Source of the DNA: Plotosus lineatus
Taxonomy: Eukaryota; Chordata; Actinopteri; Siluriformes; Plotosidae
NCBI GenBank assembly: GCA_024760905.1
Contig: CM045751.1
Coordinates: forward strand, 7,513,501 to 7,577,500
Direction of reading: 5' to 3'
DNA length: 64,000 nucleotides
Shown here: in pieces, positions 1 through 11,052 of the stretch
How the letters are laid out: every line of letters starts with the position of its first letter
How positions within the stretch are numbered: position 1 is the first letter of the stretch
The notes under the pieces: model-generated
Told to the model about the DNA's origin: nothing
Seen by the model: only the letters and a program-made list of their open reading frames with translations
Databases searched by the model: none
Made by a program: the position numbers and the translations under genes

Positions 1-76
1 AAGTGTTAAGTACTGAAAATAAATAAGATATCCAAAAGTAAAAAAAGCTCATGCAATTCAAAAATAATTATTAATT

Positions 77-326
77 TATTCATTTTCTAAACCACTTAAT
101 CCCAATTTGGGTTGCGGGGAAGCTGGCGCCCATCTCAGCCGACTCTGGGCGATGGCAAAGTACACCCTGGACAGCCTGCCAGGTCATTGCAGGGCAGAAA
201 CCTGCTGACGGCTATGCTACTTGTCAAAAGTTAGCAATGGTTCTTTTACATGAAGCTCCCACCATAGACAGTGAGAGGCATGGCCGGCCTTTGATAACCC
301 AGTTAGCTGCACTGGGGGAGAAATAG
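77..326 (-). mobile_element. SINE-A copy, L2-like tail, 5' truncated
   Basis: Family definition, given here once. The full SINE-A unit is about 350 bp. It has a tRNA-like head with a B box GGTTCGAGTCC, a core containing CAGCTAACTGGGTTATCAAA and AAAAGAACCATTGCTGACTT, and one of two 3' tails. The L2-like tail ends AATTAGGATTAAGCGGTTCA followed by GAAAATGAATG repeats. This minus-strand copy keeps the tail and core and stops at the CAGTGCAGCTAACTG motif, so the tRNA head is missing. Confidence 0.85.
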
Positions 327-544
327 TGATATTTGAAATAATTTCATAACACCAAATACCTTGGAAAATAGGCATAACTGAATCATAGAAGATATATTAA
401 GCTATGATCTAATAGACTAATAAATAGAAATAACAATAGAGAACATAAACACTGGCCCTACAATTGATTGGCTCAGGGCATACCGCACCTTCTATTATAG
501 TTGGCTGAGATAGAATCCATCTTCCCCTCAAATGTAGGTGAGGT

Positions 545-845
545 AAACTCTGTTGGGCTTTTTACTCCCGATCCTCGTGGCTCATCAGGCCGGTGCTTAT
601 TCCTGGTTTCTGTAGCGTGAAGCAACCAGGAGTTCAACTCCTCCTAGATGGGACGCTAGTCCATCACAGGTTACCTTCCCAGTATATTTTTTACTGGTAC
701 CCATTTACACTGCTGGAAGAACGGAGGCACACTTGTGGTTGAGACCTCGTCCAGGGGTCTTCGCACAGTGGGGGTCGAACTGGGATTTGAACACAGCCTC
801 TTGATCATGAGCGCAGCACCCTAACCACTACGCCACCGGCCCCTC
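545..845 (-). mobile_element. SINE-C copy (tRNA-like head with CAT loop)
   Basis: On the minus strand this starts with a tRNA-like head, GGTGGCGTAGTGGTTAGGGT, followed by TGCGCTCATGATC and a degenerate B box, then a body of about 230 bp ending in AAAAGCCCAACAGAGTTTACC. The same unit lies on the plus strand at 61560..61880 and aligns along its whole length. The head looks tRNA-derived but has no acceptor-stem closure, so this is a SINE and not a tRNA gene. Confidence 0.8.
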
Positions 846-927
846 CAAATGTAGTGGGGTTTAAATCATTTTGCAAATGAATAAAGTAATTGAACAGAAA
901 CACAGATATGCAAACTGAAACACTCAC

Positions 928-1110
928 TTTCACTCATTTGCTGAACCGCCTAATGTTATTCGAGTTTCAGGGAGGTTAGAACAACTAATTCGCCTAATGT
1001 GCATGTTTTTGGATTCGTGGGAGAAAATCACAATAAATCCACACAAACCCAGGACCTTCCTGCTATGAGACAGACATGCTAACCACTACTGTACACCACT
1101 GTGCCGCCCC
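928..1110 (-). mobile_element. SINE-B degenerate copy
   Basis: SINE-B has the head GGCGGCACGGTGGTGTAGTG, the B-box region GGTTCGATTCCCGGC and the body GTTCTCCCCGTG...TTTCCTCC. Here the minus strand shows the decayed head next to GGGGCGGCACAGTGG and the AACATGCACATTAGGC-like body, ending in a CATTTGCTGAACCGCC tail. Many substitutions mark it as old. Confidence 0.65.
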
Positions 1111-1114
1111 AGAT

Positions 1115-2020
1115 TGAACCATTGCCATGAAACTGGCAAATCTCGATTAAAAACAAGTAAAACATAAAAAAACTCGTATATAATTCTGGTAATTCTGAAA
1201 GGACGGCTCTTTTTCCACTCAAGCATAGGTAGCTTCACTCAGCATCACTGGCAAAAACAGTGCTGGAAAAATGACATTTAAACCAAAGCCCCACAGAATC
1301 AGACTTCATGGCTCCAAAATCTAATCTATGGCTACTGATAGCAACACCAGTAGTAATCTGCTGACAGGTCTATCTGTAAACAGTTCAGATGACTGGAACA
1401 GCACCCATAAAATCATAAGAGTGCATACGACCTCATAACATTTTCATATCATGAGCGGTTTGGCAAAAAAAATTGAAATGTTTGGTTTCTGGATGGGAAG
1501 ACTTCATTGTCCAAGATTCTCTGAACAACAAACATTTGCACTGAAAAGAACTGCAGCTGTCTCTCACATTCTAATAACATCAGATTAATGGTATTTATGA
1601 CATAAATTTATGATGAAGATCAAAGTGTGTATAAAACTCTGAGTCATGGTGGCGGAGAAAGCCTTGTAAATCACTGCAGTTTTGATAGAGGTAATGTTGG
1701 ATCATATTGTGTTTTATTGCAAAATTCAAGGTCACAATGGAACAGAAATAAAATAAACAGTGTGGTTTCTGTTGGCTTGAACATTTTGTTTGAATCTTTA
1801 GATTTATTTTTTTTTATAGATTAATGGATTAAGGAATTAGCTTTTTTCCCCCAGCAGATCAAGAGACTTCGAAATAACTGTCCTGGACAGAAGCTCACAC
1901 TAAGTGGGATGAATGTGCGGTTTAACAGTGTATTATGAAACACATTAAAAAAAAAAAAAAAAAAAAAAAAGTTGCAAACATGTTCAAAAATAGAATATGC
2001 AATTTGTGAACTGGGCTGCT
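1115..2020. other. Unique AT-rich sequence, no gene seen
   Basis: No splice-bounded coding exon, family repeat or RNA gene was recognised. A poly(A) run of about 24 sits at 1947..1970. The 65-codon plus-strand frame at 1627 has no recognisable domain and is taken as chance. Confidence 0.6.
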
Positions 2021-2023
2021 TCT

Positions 2024-2166
2024 TCTTCTTCTTTTGGCTTTTTTCTCTTTTCTGATTCGTATGTTTGATTTGGCTTAGGTTTTTACATCAGATGCCCTTC
2101 CTAACGCAACACACTGGGACAAGGGACAGAAACACACTGACGGCCTTTGATAAGACGGGGGGGGGG
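2024..2166 (-). mobile_element. SINE-A fragment with RTE-like tail
   Basis: The RTE-like tail on the minus strand includes GGAAGGGCATCTGATGTAAA, CAAATCAAACATACG and CCAAAAGAAG, followed by part of the core (TCAGTGTGTTTCTGTCCC). It breaks off at a run of about 10 G at 2157. Confidence 0.7.
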
Positions 2167-2214
2167 TCTTGACCACCAGACCACCACAACACTAACTGGT
2201 GAACAATTACGTGT

Positions 2215-2528
2215 CCAAAGTAGCACCGCATAAAGGTCCTTGGATTAAAATCCTGGCTTTGTTGGACTGTGCATGTGGACTGTGTATGTTCTCACTGTGT
2301 TATTTTGGGTTTCCTTTACGTACTCCAGTTTCCTCCTACAGTCCAAATTCATGACGATTCGGCTAATTAGCTGTTCCAAATTGTACCTGCGTGTGAGTGT
2401 GAATGGTTGTCTGTGAGTTGGCTCTGTGATGGTCTGGTGAGTTGTTCAGGATGTACCCAGCCTTCACACAGTATAAGCTGAGATAAGCTCCAGTCTCATC
2501 GGACCCGAGTAAGATTAAGCAGTTTAAC
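2215..2528 (+). mobile_element. SINE-B degenerate copy with L2-like tail
   Basis: Body motifs TATGTTCTCACTGTG, TTTCCTCCTACAGTCC and AATGGTTGTCTGTGAG are followed by a decayed L2-like tail (GTAAGATTAAGCAGTTTAAC). The tRNA head is lost or too diverged to place. Confidence 0.6.
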
Positions 2529-2539
2529 AAATACTGTAT

Positions 2540-2667
2540 GTGGTGGCCTGGTGGTGAAGATGCTGGATCACTGATCTTAAGGTTGGGGGTTCAAGCCCCA
2601 CTCTCAACTGGTTGTCACTGTCCGCCCCAGTGCAGTTAACTGGGTTATGGGGTATCAAAGGCTGGCC

Positions 2668-2707
<40 letters not shown>

Positions 2708-2890
2708 ATGGTGTGAGGTTCATGTAAAGGAACCATTACCGACTTTTGACAAGAGTAGCTGTTTCCGCCCTATGATGGCCTGGCGAGCTGTCCAGGGTGT
2801 ACTCTGCACTTGCCCGTCGTCAGCGAGGATGGGTGCCAGCCTCCCTACGACCCTAATTAGGATTAAGTGGTTACAGAAAATGAATGAACA
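2540..2890 (+). mobile_element. SINE-A copy, near full length, L2-like tail
   Basis: Head (TGGTGGCCTGGTGGTGAAGA, GGTTCAAGCCC), core and tail are all present, ending GGTTACAGAAAATGAATGAA. The core motif normally reading ATGTCTCTCACTGTC has expanded into a (TC)n tract. Confidence 0.88.
2671..2703 (+). repeat. (TC)n microsatellite inside a SINE
   Basis: About 16 TC units lie exactly where other SINE-A copies read TCTCTCACTGTC, so the repeat grew from that short seed. Confidence 0.95.
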
Positions 2891-3079
2891 AATATGTGAG
2901 GCTGGGAGTAATTTAACAAAAAACAATAGGACTCTGGTAAGATTTAAAATAAATAAACTCAGACACCTGTAGGCAGGAAAGATTTCTTGATATGCAGGAA
3001 GCCGTAGTACTCGCCTTTCTGGCCATGCACAGAGCAAGTTAGCTTTCCGTCATGCACATCGCCACAAGAAATTTCATCG

Positions 3080-3685
3080 AGAATATTACTTGGTACCCAC
3101 CACATACTCCCAAATGATTAGAATGATATAGGTGTGCTGAATTACCCTTTAACCCAGTTCCTGCCCCATCAGTGCTGAAACAAAGTGTCACAAATGGTTG
3201 TGGAATATAGTGGAGGCCCAGCCATCAAACAGCTGTTTGCCAGATGTTGAAAGAGACCAAAATGGCTTGTTAGGCATACAGGATGCTGTAATCTTGCAGC
3301 TCAAATTCTTTAGAAAGCTTGGCTTGGCATTCTGTGTCTGTATACTACAAAAATCTGTCAGCATTTTTAAAGAATGTTATCAGTTTAGATTGGGTGGCGA
3401 TTGACCCTACTTTAACGGATGTGGACTGACAGTAGCAGGGATAAGGAACTTCCTGTGACTGGTGTTGCTCTAACATTACCACCAGCATAAAAATAACCAT
3501 GGGCCAGAGTGCAAGAGGGAATCCTTGAAGATTTTGAACATTTAACACGGACAGACCCAAGAGGTGCTTTCATGGACCATTAAATCGCATTCTTCGTTGC
3601 CCTTATTTGCATCCAGTCCTTGTGTCTTATGAATGGAGGAAAGATGGAAGGACTCATGGACATTATGTTAGGAGTATGAAATCAA
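3080..3685. other. Unique sequence, no gene seen
   Basis: No recognised repeat or coding signature. Short frames on both strands lack domains and splice context. Confidence 0.5.
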
Positions 3686-3688
3686 GGT

Positions 3689-4480
3689 AATGTGATACCT
3701 CAGCTCACGAACATAATTGGTTCCCAGAAAGTGTGTGTGAGGCGAAAAGTTTGTCTTCCGAATATTTATTTCCCATAAGAAACCATTAAAATGAGAATAA
3801 TCCGTTCCCAGGTCCCCATAAAACATAATTTTCTACTAAATAAACCTTAAAACTACACAAAAATATACCTTATTTTATGTATAATAAATGTGCTATTGTA
3901 TTGTAATTAAAGAAATAAACTGTACTGTATAATAAAGTCGTTTTATTTACCTTTGTGATGGTAGTTGATGGCTTGATGGAATGGAGTGGGAGGAGGAGGG
4001 AGGGAGGGACTTACTGTTTGGAAGGAGAGTTTGGAAACGCCTACTGTTTGGAAACACCCTTAGCCACACACGCACCCTTAATAGCTTCTTTGTTCTTAAG
4101 GATGGGAGCAATGGTAGACTTAGCGTACTGGTACTGGGACGCTGAGTCACACAAACGCACACCTCGTTCGTGTTTTTCAATGATCTCCGCCTGTGGTGGG
4201 GTCTTTTTCGGTCCCATAATAGCAAATGTACACTCAATATGGTCCAAAATGTCTAGCAAACACAAACCACTTCCGCACTCAAAGAAAGGGGGTGACGAAC
4301 TGTGACGCCGTGAGAGTGCGTCAGCTTCTCGTGGCCGCCACCGTGGCGCTGTTCGACCGCGTGGTTTGATTCGTCCGCCGAAAACCAGTTCGTCAGCAGA
4401 GACAATATGCTCGCAAATTTAATGTTCTTGAGGCGAAAAGTTCGTGAGCTTAAGCGTTCGTCAGCGGAGGTTTTACTGTA
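3689..4480 (-). mobile_element. Tigger-like (pogo group) DNA transposon, deleted
   Basis: The left end reads GTGATACCTCAGCTCACGAA and the right end, inverted, reads TACAGTAAAACCTCCGCTGA, both beside TA. Internal CCAATTATGTTCGTGAGCT-type subterminal repeats occur at each end. A minus-strand transposase start is retained inside. The interior is about 800 bp, far too short for an intact element. Confidence 0.75.
4041..4217 (-). pseudogene. Tigger/CENP-B-type transposase N-terminus remnant
   Basis: The frame starting MGPKKTPPQAEIIEKHERG continues through a QYQYAKSTIAPILKNKEAIK stretch. This is the layout of the psq-type helix-turn-helix at the start of Tigger/jerky transposases (established family knowledge). 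It stops after about 59 codons, with no DDE catalytic domain. It lies in the transposon at 3689..4480. Confidence 0.7.
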
Positions 4481-4794
4481 ATGTGTTTTCGGAGAAATTA
4501 GATGTTGTCTCTGAAACATCCACTTCAGGCATCAACTGCCCTGCTGGTTAAAAAAAAACAAGCTGGCGTATTGTAAGGTGCAGGCTAATTATATGCTGCC
4601 GCGTAGCTGTTCTGCAAAGGCTGGGCCCATTGATTGATCCTCACTCCATGCTCAAATACGAGAATTGGGACAGCCTGCCAAGATGGGGAAAGGATTTCTG
4701 GTTCAAGAGAGGATAAAAGAGCAAGGAAACGACAAATGAGTTTTTTGGGGATGCACCCAGTGTTGCCATATTGACTTATTAGCGTTTCTCATCC

Positions 4795-4970
4795 CCCAGT
4801 GCAGCTAACTGGGTTATCAACGGCCGGCTATGTCTCTCACTGTCTGTGGTGAGAGGTTCATGTGAAAGAGCCATTGCTGACCTTTGATAAGAGTAGCTGC
4901 ATAGCCTTCAGTGTGTTTCTGCCCTGTGATGGCCTGGCGAGCTGTCCAGGTTGTACTCTGCCCTTCGAGT
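4795..4970 (+). mobile_element. SINE-A fragment (core only)
   Basis: The copy runs from CCCAGTGCAGCTAACTGGGT to GGCGAGCTGTCCAGG and then breaks into LINE-like sequence at about 4970. Head and tail are absent. Confidence 0.8.
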
Positions 4971-4974
4971 CAGC

Positions 4975-5200
4975 CACCTCAGACCGCTCCGACTGGCAGA
5001 CCACCACCCAGGATGTCATCAAAACAGCAGAGGTGAGAAGAGACACCTGCTGGGGGAGAAGCGACTCAGCAGACAGCAGAGGCTGTCCCCACCCCCACCA
5101 CACTGCGAGGACTTCATCTGCGGTGGCTACGGAAGGATCTGCAGATTCCGTATTGGCCTCTACAGCCATGCCCGATGGTGCAGCTCCCTGACCGAAGACC
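4975..5200 (+). pseudogene. LINE C-terminal zinc-knuckle-like remnant
   Basis: One plus-strand frame (from 4951) carries EKRLSRQQR followed by FICGGYGRICRFRIGLYSHA and RWC. The pattern CGRxCxxRIGLYSHxRxC is a recurrent C-terminal motif of fish non-LTR retrotransposon proteins. The first Cys of the pair is lost (Tyr). No RT domain is seen next to it. The LINE clade is not assigned. Confidence 0.5.
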
Positions 5201-5287
5201 CACGGCACAAACACCCCCCCACCCACCCCCCGTGATCTTTCGAGGTTGATATTTTCAATAGCATGTTACAGATGTAACAAAACCTAA

Positions 5288-5530
5288 AACATCGCTTAAT
5301 CCTAATTAGGGTCAGAGGGAAGCTGGCACCCATCCCAGCCGACTCCAGGCAAGGGCAGAGTACATCCTGGATGGCTCACCAGGCCATCCCAGGGCAGAAA
5401 CATGCTGACAGCTTTGCAGTCACTTTTGACGAAAGTCAGCAATAGTTCTTTTACATGAACTTCACACCATAGACAGTGAGAGACATGGCCGGCCTTTGAT
5501 AACCCAGTTAGCTGCGCTGGGGGGGGACAT
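5288..5530 (-). mobile_element. SINE-A copy, L2-like tail, head lost
   Basis: The minus-strand tail (TTAATCCTAATTAGGGTC) and core run to TAACCCAGTTAGCTGCGCTG. It is followed at 5560..5578 by a short head piece (TTTACCACCAGGCCACCACT). Confidence 0.85.
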
Positions 5531-5582
5531 TTATGCTGTACCTTTATATACCTTTATACCTTTTACCACCAGGCCACCACTG

Positions 5583-5735
5583 CCCTCCTTCATTTTCTCG
5601 AACCGCTTAATCCTAATTAGGGTCACGGGGAGGCTGTCGCTCATCCCAGCCGACTCCGGGCAAGGGCAGAGTACACCCCTTACAGCACGCCAGGCCATCG
5701 CAGGGCAGAAATACGCTGACGGCTTTGCAGCCTAC
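5583..5735 (-). mobile_element. SINE-A copy, tail half only
   Basis: It begins TCATTTTCTCGAACCGCTTA and ends at GACGGCTTTGCAGCCTACTC. It lies head to tail with the preceding copy, which makes a tandem pair. Confidence 0.8.
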
Positions 5736-5739
5736 TCTT

Positions 5740-6240
5740 TAGGTTATATTATTTTTAACTTTTTAATAAAATGTTCTTCGAGAGTATACACTGTTACTGG
5801 ACACAGGTTTCAGTTGCCCTTGCCAAGGATTATCTATGAATAGCTAAGCAAAAAAGCAGAGCTATCATACAAAAAACAAGTAGGCCCGAGTAATAAATAC
5901 CTCCGTTTAAGCACACAAGAGCTGGAAAGCAATAAGATTGATTTATATTAATATCTGGAAAGTTTCTTAAAAACAGGAAATCACCAAAACAACCATTAAA
6001 CCGTGACTCTGACGCACATAGCTCTGTTCTAATCAGTCACCATTTAAATCATGCTGCATTTTTTCCACAAAACAAAAACGAAAGGTATCGTCGAGTAAAT
6101 GATAAGATTTTCCCCTCACTAAATTATTCAGACCGGGAGAGTCCTTTGGCCTTTGGGAGCAATGATACATGACTGAACCGAATATGTTTGTGTCGTGCTC
6201 ACACATGTTGTTTGCTCATTTAAAGAACAGCAGCTTTATT
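5740..6240. other. Unique sequence, no gene seen
   Basis: AT-rich sequence with no recognised repeat or exon. Confidence 0.5.
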
Positions 6241-6244
6241 GATG

Positions 6245-6696
6245 TACAGTGATCCCTCGCTACTTTGTGCTTCAGTTTCTGCGACTTCACGGCATCGCGG
6301 GTTTTTCAAAAATATCGAAAAATGTAAAAAAAATAATAAGGAAATTAAGAAAAAATAGGGAAAAGTTAAGGAAAATGCCACAAAACAAGGCCAATTGTGC
6401 AAAAAAATAAACAAAACAAAAAAAAAACAACCCAGCAAAACTACTTACATTTTTATGTGAGGTGCACATCAGAGTGTGTGTGTAGTTCTCTTATATTTAC
6501 ATATTATGCATTATTTTAAATGTTTAATTGTTATTATAAGTGTTTATAGTGTTTAATATGTATTTATTGATATTATATACACATATACATGTACATATAC
6601 GTCAGTCAGGGGGGGTCGATCCTATTTTGCGGAAATCGGTGGTCGTGGTGGGGTGTCTCAGTCCCCATTAACCACGGAAAGTGAGGGATCCCTGTG
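6245..6696 (-). mobile_element. MITE-E copy 1 (TACAGTGATCCCTC ends)
   Basis: Family definition. The ends read TACAG(T/G)GATCCCTC(G/A)CT in inverted orientation and are flanked by TA where the edge is clear. The interior always contains GCTTATAATAACAATTAAAC and TATCAATAAATACATATTC plus a seed for CA/GT repeats. It has no coding capacity and is most like a non-autonomous pogo/Tigger element (inference from the ends). Both ends are present in this copy. Confidence 0.8.
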
Positions 6697-6825
6697 TTAG
6701 ATTTTATGACTGTTCACTTTTATTGATGCAATTTCTGGAAAGAAAATAGATTTTTTTTTTACAATGGCAGTATTTACTCAAAAATACTCACAAAGTGATT
6801 AATGTGACATGAGTCCACTGTGGGG

Positions 6826-7165
6826 GCAGTGATGGCCTGGGGGTAAGATGCTGGATCACTGATCCCAAGGTTGGGGGTTGAAGTCCCACTCTCAACAGGT
6901 TGTCACTGTCCCTCCCAGTGCAGCTAACTGGGTTATCAAAGGCCAGCCATGTCTCTCACTGTCTATGGTGAGAGGGTCATGTAAAGGAACCATTGTGACT
7001 TTCATCAAGAGAAGCTGCATAGCTGTCAGTGTGTTTCTGCCCAGTGATGGCCAGGTGAGCTGTCCAGGGTGTATTCTGCCCTCGTCCCGAGTCGGCTGGG
7101 ATGAGTGCCAGTCTCCCTGTGTCCCGAATTAGGATTAAGTGGTTCAGAAAATGACTGAATGGATT
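6826..7165 (+). mobile_element. SINE-A copy, near full length, L2-like tail
   Basis: The head starts GGGGGCAGTGATGGCCTGGG; the core and the tail TTAGGATTAAGTGGTTCAGA are present. Only a few substitutions separate it from the other copies. Confidence 0.9.
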
Positions 7166-7269
7166 CTACTGTGGAAATAATGGTACAAGTTAAATTATAA
7201 AATAATAATGAAAAAATCTTTGTTTTTTTTTTTTTCCCTGTTACGGTTTCTAGTCGGTTTTTTCTCATG

Positions 7270-7600
7270 TACAAGTTTTGTAACCGACGTTTAGAATGCC
7301 TGTTATCAGTTTATTCGGCGTGTCAACTTGACTCTATGCAGCGTTCATTGACACAGCTAGCAGGAACAAAGGTCACATACTGAGCAAGACAGACTGCACT
7401 GACGTACAATGCAGGATATAAATACTGACAGGTGTTAATGGTGCAGTAGGATTCCTGTTAATATTTCAATGTCGGTGATAATTTCAAACATACCACCAAT
7501 GGTGTGCACATATAAACAAATAAACCCCATTCATGTACAATCAGTTTGAGCCTGATTAATTCCAAATAAGAAAGGATCATAATGAAATCATTTTTAAATG
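7270..7600. other. Unique sequence, no gene seen
   Basis: No recognised repeat or exon between a SINE and a MITE copy. Confidence 0.5.
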
Positions 7601-7604
7601 ACTA

Positions 7605-7966
7605 TAGTGATCAAAAATTTTCATCGAAAAATAAAATTCCTCAAAACAAGTATAATTATGCAAAAAAAACAAACACAAACAAAAAAAAAACTCAACCCAA
7701 AACCCACCAACAAATTTACTTACATTTTTATGTGAGGTGTGTGTGTGTGTGTGTGTGTGTATATTTATATTTTATTTACATCTTATGCATTATTTTTGAA
7801 TGTTTAATTATTATTATAAGCATTTATAATATTGAATATGTATTTATTGATATTATATACACACATACATGTACGTATATGTCAGTCAGGGGGTTGAGCC
7901 GACTTCACAGAAAGAGGGGGGGTTTCCTCGGTCCCCATTAACCGTGGAGAGTGAGAAATCCCTGTA
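7605..7966 (-). mobile_element. MITE-E copy 2, one end truncated
   Basis: It starts inside the element at a TCATCGAAAAATAAAATT motif and runs to the terminal GAAATCCCTGTA. It contains a (GT)13 tract at 7737..7762. Confidence 0.75.
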
Positions 7967-7989
7967 TATGCTTATGCATACATGATATG

Positions 7990-8290
7990 GACACTTTACC
8001 GGAACATGTGTTTCTTGGTCATTGGACGTCAGGTTTCATTCCTTTCTCTGGGAAGGTTTTCTATTAGATTTTGGAGTGTGGCTTTGGGGATTTGAGATCA
8101 TTCATCTACAAGTGCATGATTTAGGTTAAGCACGGATGTCCCCTTTGTGGGAGGCTCTGAGGCAGTTGATGTTCAATGGGGTTGAGGGGAGTGCTCTGAG
8201 CAAGTGACTCAAGTTGTCCCACTCAAACCAAGGCAAGGTATATCCTTACGAAACTGATTGCGTGGGCACGGAGACTGTCAATCTATAACA
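7990..8290 (-). pseudogene. Tc1-like transposase 3' end remnant
   Basis: The minus strand keeps pieces of the Tc1 family C-terminus in shifting frames: a decayed PxLNPIEH block near 8180 and, further on, TSVLNLNHALVDE and ATLQNLIENLP. Several stops and frame shifts interrupt it. Assignment rests on recall of the common fish Tc1-like element, whose DD34E domain ends in this way. Confidence 0.5.
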
Positions 8291-8640
8291 TGTTTGAACC
8301 TTTCAGTTCTGGTGAAAAGTCATTATCACCCAATAATTTTTAGTTTCTAGCTGTGATGAGGCATGAATCTCAAGTGCAAAACACCCTACTGGCTTACCTG
8401 CACTGGGTATTGTCCAGTTCTACCGATCCAGCCTGTAGTACTGCCATTTCTGAACTGCCTGTGAAAGCAAGCACTGTTCTTCACACTTTTGTTGATTCAG
8501 GGTATCTAACGTGGAAGCTAAAAAAAAAAAATCAAATCAAGGTTTCAAATGGTTCAACAGAAGTTGGACTAAAAAAAGAAAGACCTATATATACAGGGTG
8601 ACCCAAAAAAAAAACCAGGAATTTTTGAAGTGCGTATTGG
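8290..8640. other. Unique sequence, no gene seen
   Basis: It ends at ACAGGGTGACCCAAAAAAA (8593), which resembles a mariner terminal repeat. No second end was found. Confidence 0.4.
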
Positions 8641-8659
8641 CATATTACATTTTTGCTCA

Positions 8660-8880
8660 TTCATTCATTCATTTTCTGTAACCACCCATCCTAGCCGACT
8701 CTGGGTGAGGGCGGAGTACACCCTGGACAGCTCGCCAGGCCATCGCAGTGGAGAAACATGCTGACAGCTTTGCAGCTACTCTTGTCGAAAGTCAGCAATG
8801 GTTCTTTTACACGAAACTCACACTACAGACAGTGAGAGACATGGCCAGCCTTTGATAACCCAGTTAGCTGCACTGGGGGG
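8660..8880 (-). mobile_element. SINE-A copy, L2-like tail, head lost
   Basis: It runs from the (CATT)n/TTTTCTGTAACCACC tail to CAGTTAGCTGCACTGGGGGG. It lacks the CCTAATTAGGGT block, a small internal deletion. Confidence 0.82.
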
Positions 8881-8889
8881 ACATTTATG

Positions 8890-9830
8890 CTGTTTTTTGA
8901 AAAAATAAACCAGTCAATGGAAAGTTTGGTACTAGTGTGCTATCCTTCGAAACAAGTAGACCATCAAAATTCACACAAATGGCATCTGTGCTTCAAGATA
9001 AATCAGAACGTGTTTGGGATGTACGGTAAATATGAAAATAAATACTGTTAAAAAGAAAAATACAGTACAGTGTTTGTGATGTCTTTTTTTATGCAAAAGC
9101 CCAACCAAATCTATTGATGCAGGCTGAGCTAGTTTGTGTTTGCACCATCTGGTATTGTGACACTGAGTGACCGCCGTCACGCCCTGCAATTTTTGCATTT
9201 TAACAATGGGATAAATAAAACTATCATTAAATAATAATGATGTTTTCCAAAAAAAAAAAAAAACAACCTCTTTTATTACTAACACTCGTTTCCCATCAGT
9301 CACTTTGACTTGACCCTCACTCTGGCAGTTCATTAATTCAATTTGGATCATTATTCAACAGTCATTCATCACTTTTGCTTGCTGAGTCATCCAAGTCAAC
9401 ACAAGGTCTGGCCTTCTACACTTCGCTCAATTCACTGCCGTTTCTGGACAATGCTACTGACTTTCAGAAGGTACCGGTAAGTCCTTGGATTTTGGTTACC
9501 CGACTTTGACCCCAAAAGTATTGGCCCACACTTTGAGGGGTTTCCACTTTATAGATTTCCCTGCGGTTAGTCTGCACAACTGGCTTTGATTTGAACAGTC
9601 GCCAAGAAGTAATCAAGCTGAATTGCATTTCAGTAACGGATGGTGGCTGCAGAGGAACATCTTGCAGAGTTGTGTTTGAACTTCAGCATATTTGTCATGG
9701 ACCAGGAATTTGTGCATCACACAACCACCTTGAGTATGACGCTTATATACAGTACAGGAGATAAATTACCTTCCATGGCGTGGATTCCGACAAATATATA
9801 TTCACAGTGTTTGAGGTTTATTAATTCACA
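8890..9830. other. Unique sequence, no gene seen
   Basis: No recognised repeat, exon or RNA gene. Short frames at 8971..9351 (minus) and 9640..9843 (plus) have no domain signature. Confidence 0.5.
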
Positions 9831-9833
9831 GTA

Positions 9834-10165
9834 TGGGCAGTGATGGCCCAGTGGTAAGGTGCTGGATTACTGATCCCAAGGCTAGGGGTACAACGGTGGT
9901 CACCACTGTACCCCCAGTACAGCTAACTGGGTTATTAAAGTCCAGCCATGTCTTTCACTGTCTATGCTGTGCAGTGAGGCATGTAAATGAACCATTGCTG
10001 ACTTTTGTCAAGAGTAAGCTGCATAGCTGTCAGCATGTTTCTGCCCTGCGATGGCCTGGCGAGTACTCTGTTCACGGCCAGAGTCGGCTGCGATAGGGTA
10101 TTAGCTTCACCGTGACCCTAATTAGGATTAAATGGTTCAGAAAATGAATGAATGAATAATTCACA
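9834..10165 (+). mobile_element. SINE-A copy, near full length, L2-like tail
   Basis: The head reads GGGCAGTGATGGCCCAGTGG and the tail ends TTAAATGGTTCAGAAAATGA plus (ATGA)n. A small deletion lies around the GTCCAGGGTG block. Confidence 0.88.
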
Positions 10166-10644
10166 GTAAATGCACCTTTTATATGATTTTCACACCCACG
10201 GGAGCATTACATTGCTGCATCGACAAGGTTTGTGACTATTAACCCAGCGATTGCATGTTTGAATCCAGGTTAAAGCCGCAGCCATCCATGATCTGGAGTC
10301 CATGGGCACTAATTGGCCAGGCTCTCACCGGATGGTGAGATGGCATATGGTCACTTTATTGTCACTCGCAGTGATCACCAGCCAATCCTGAGTATCTGTA
10401 AACTCATTCATGCCAGTGGTAGGATTCACTCCAAGTGTGTCAGGCCACACCCAAATACACATGCGCAGCAGTGTGCGAAGAGGCAGGCGATAGCATTGCT
10501 TGTTATAGATGTGGCACGTGCATGTTTAGTCCCCTCCCTGGTTGGCGGTAGTCGTGTGATTGGGTAGGCAACACTTGATGAGTAGGAATTGGATACGACT
10601 AAATTAGCAAGTGTCGAGCTTAGAGTAATTTTTAAAAAAAAAAT

Positions 10645-10930
10645 TGCATTAGGCTTCACAGTGGCAGAGCGGTGAACACATAAGCCTCATAGCAGGAAAG
10701 TCTTGTGTTCAAAAGTCCTGGGTTCTCAGAAAAGGTATTTCCCTGTGAACTTGGCTTCCCTGTGCTTGCATTTGTTTCTTCTCGATACACCAGATTCCTC
10801 AAACAGTTCAAAAACATCCACTGTACACTAATTGGCTGTTCCTGCTATGGACTGGGCTGGTTCAGGGTGTACCCCGCCTTTGCCCAGAGTCAGCTGACAT
10901 CCGCACACCCCCACTAGGATGAAAGAAATG
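10645..10930 (+). mobile_element. SINE-B degenerate copy
   Basis: A decayed head (GGCTTCACAGTGGCAGAGCG), the body (TTCCCTGTGCTTGCATTTG) and GTTCAGGGTGTACCCCGCCT are still readable. The tail ends near CACTAGGATGAAAG. Confidence 0.7.
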
Positions 10931-11052
10931 ATTATTTCACATTTGTATATCTCACCCGAATGTGAAAAGGCTCCCGTCATGGATTTGTTTCCAAGTAATA
11001 TTTCGCGGTATGTCAGCATCAACATCTACTTTGTTACATTCATTATCTAAAT

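Noticed and set aside
8593..8640. ACAGGGTGACCCAAAAA resembling a mariner terminal repeat
   Set aside because: No matching second end or transposase was found within reach.
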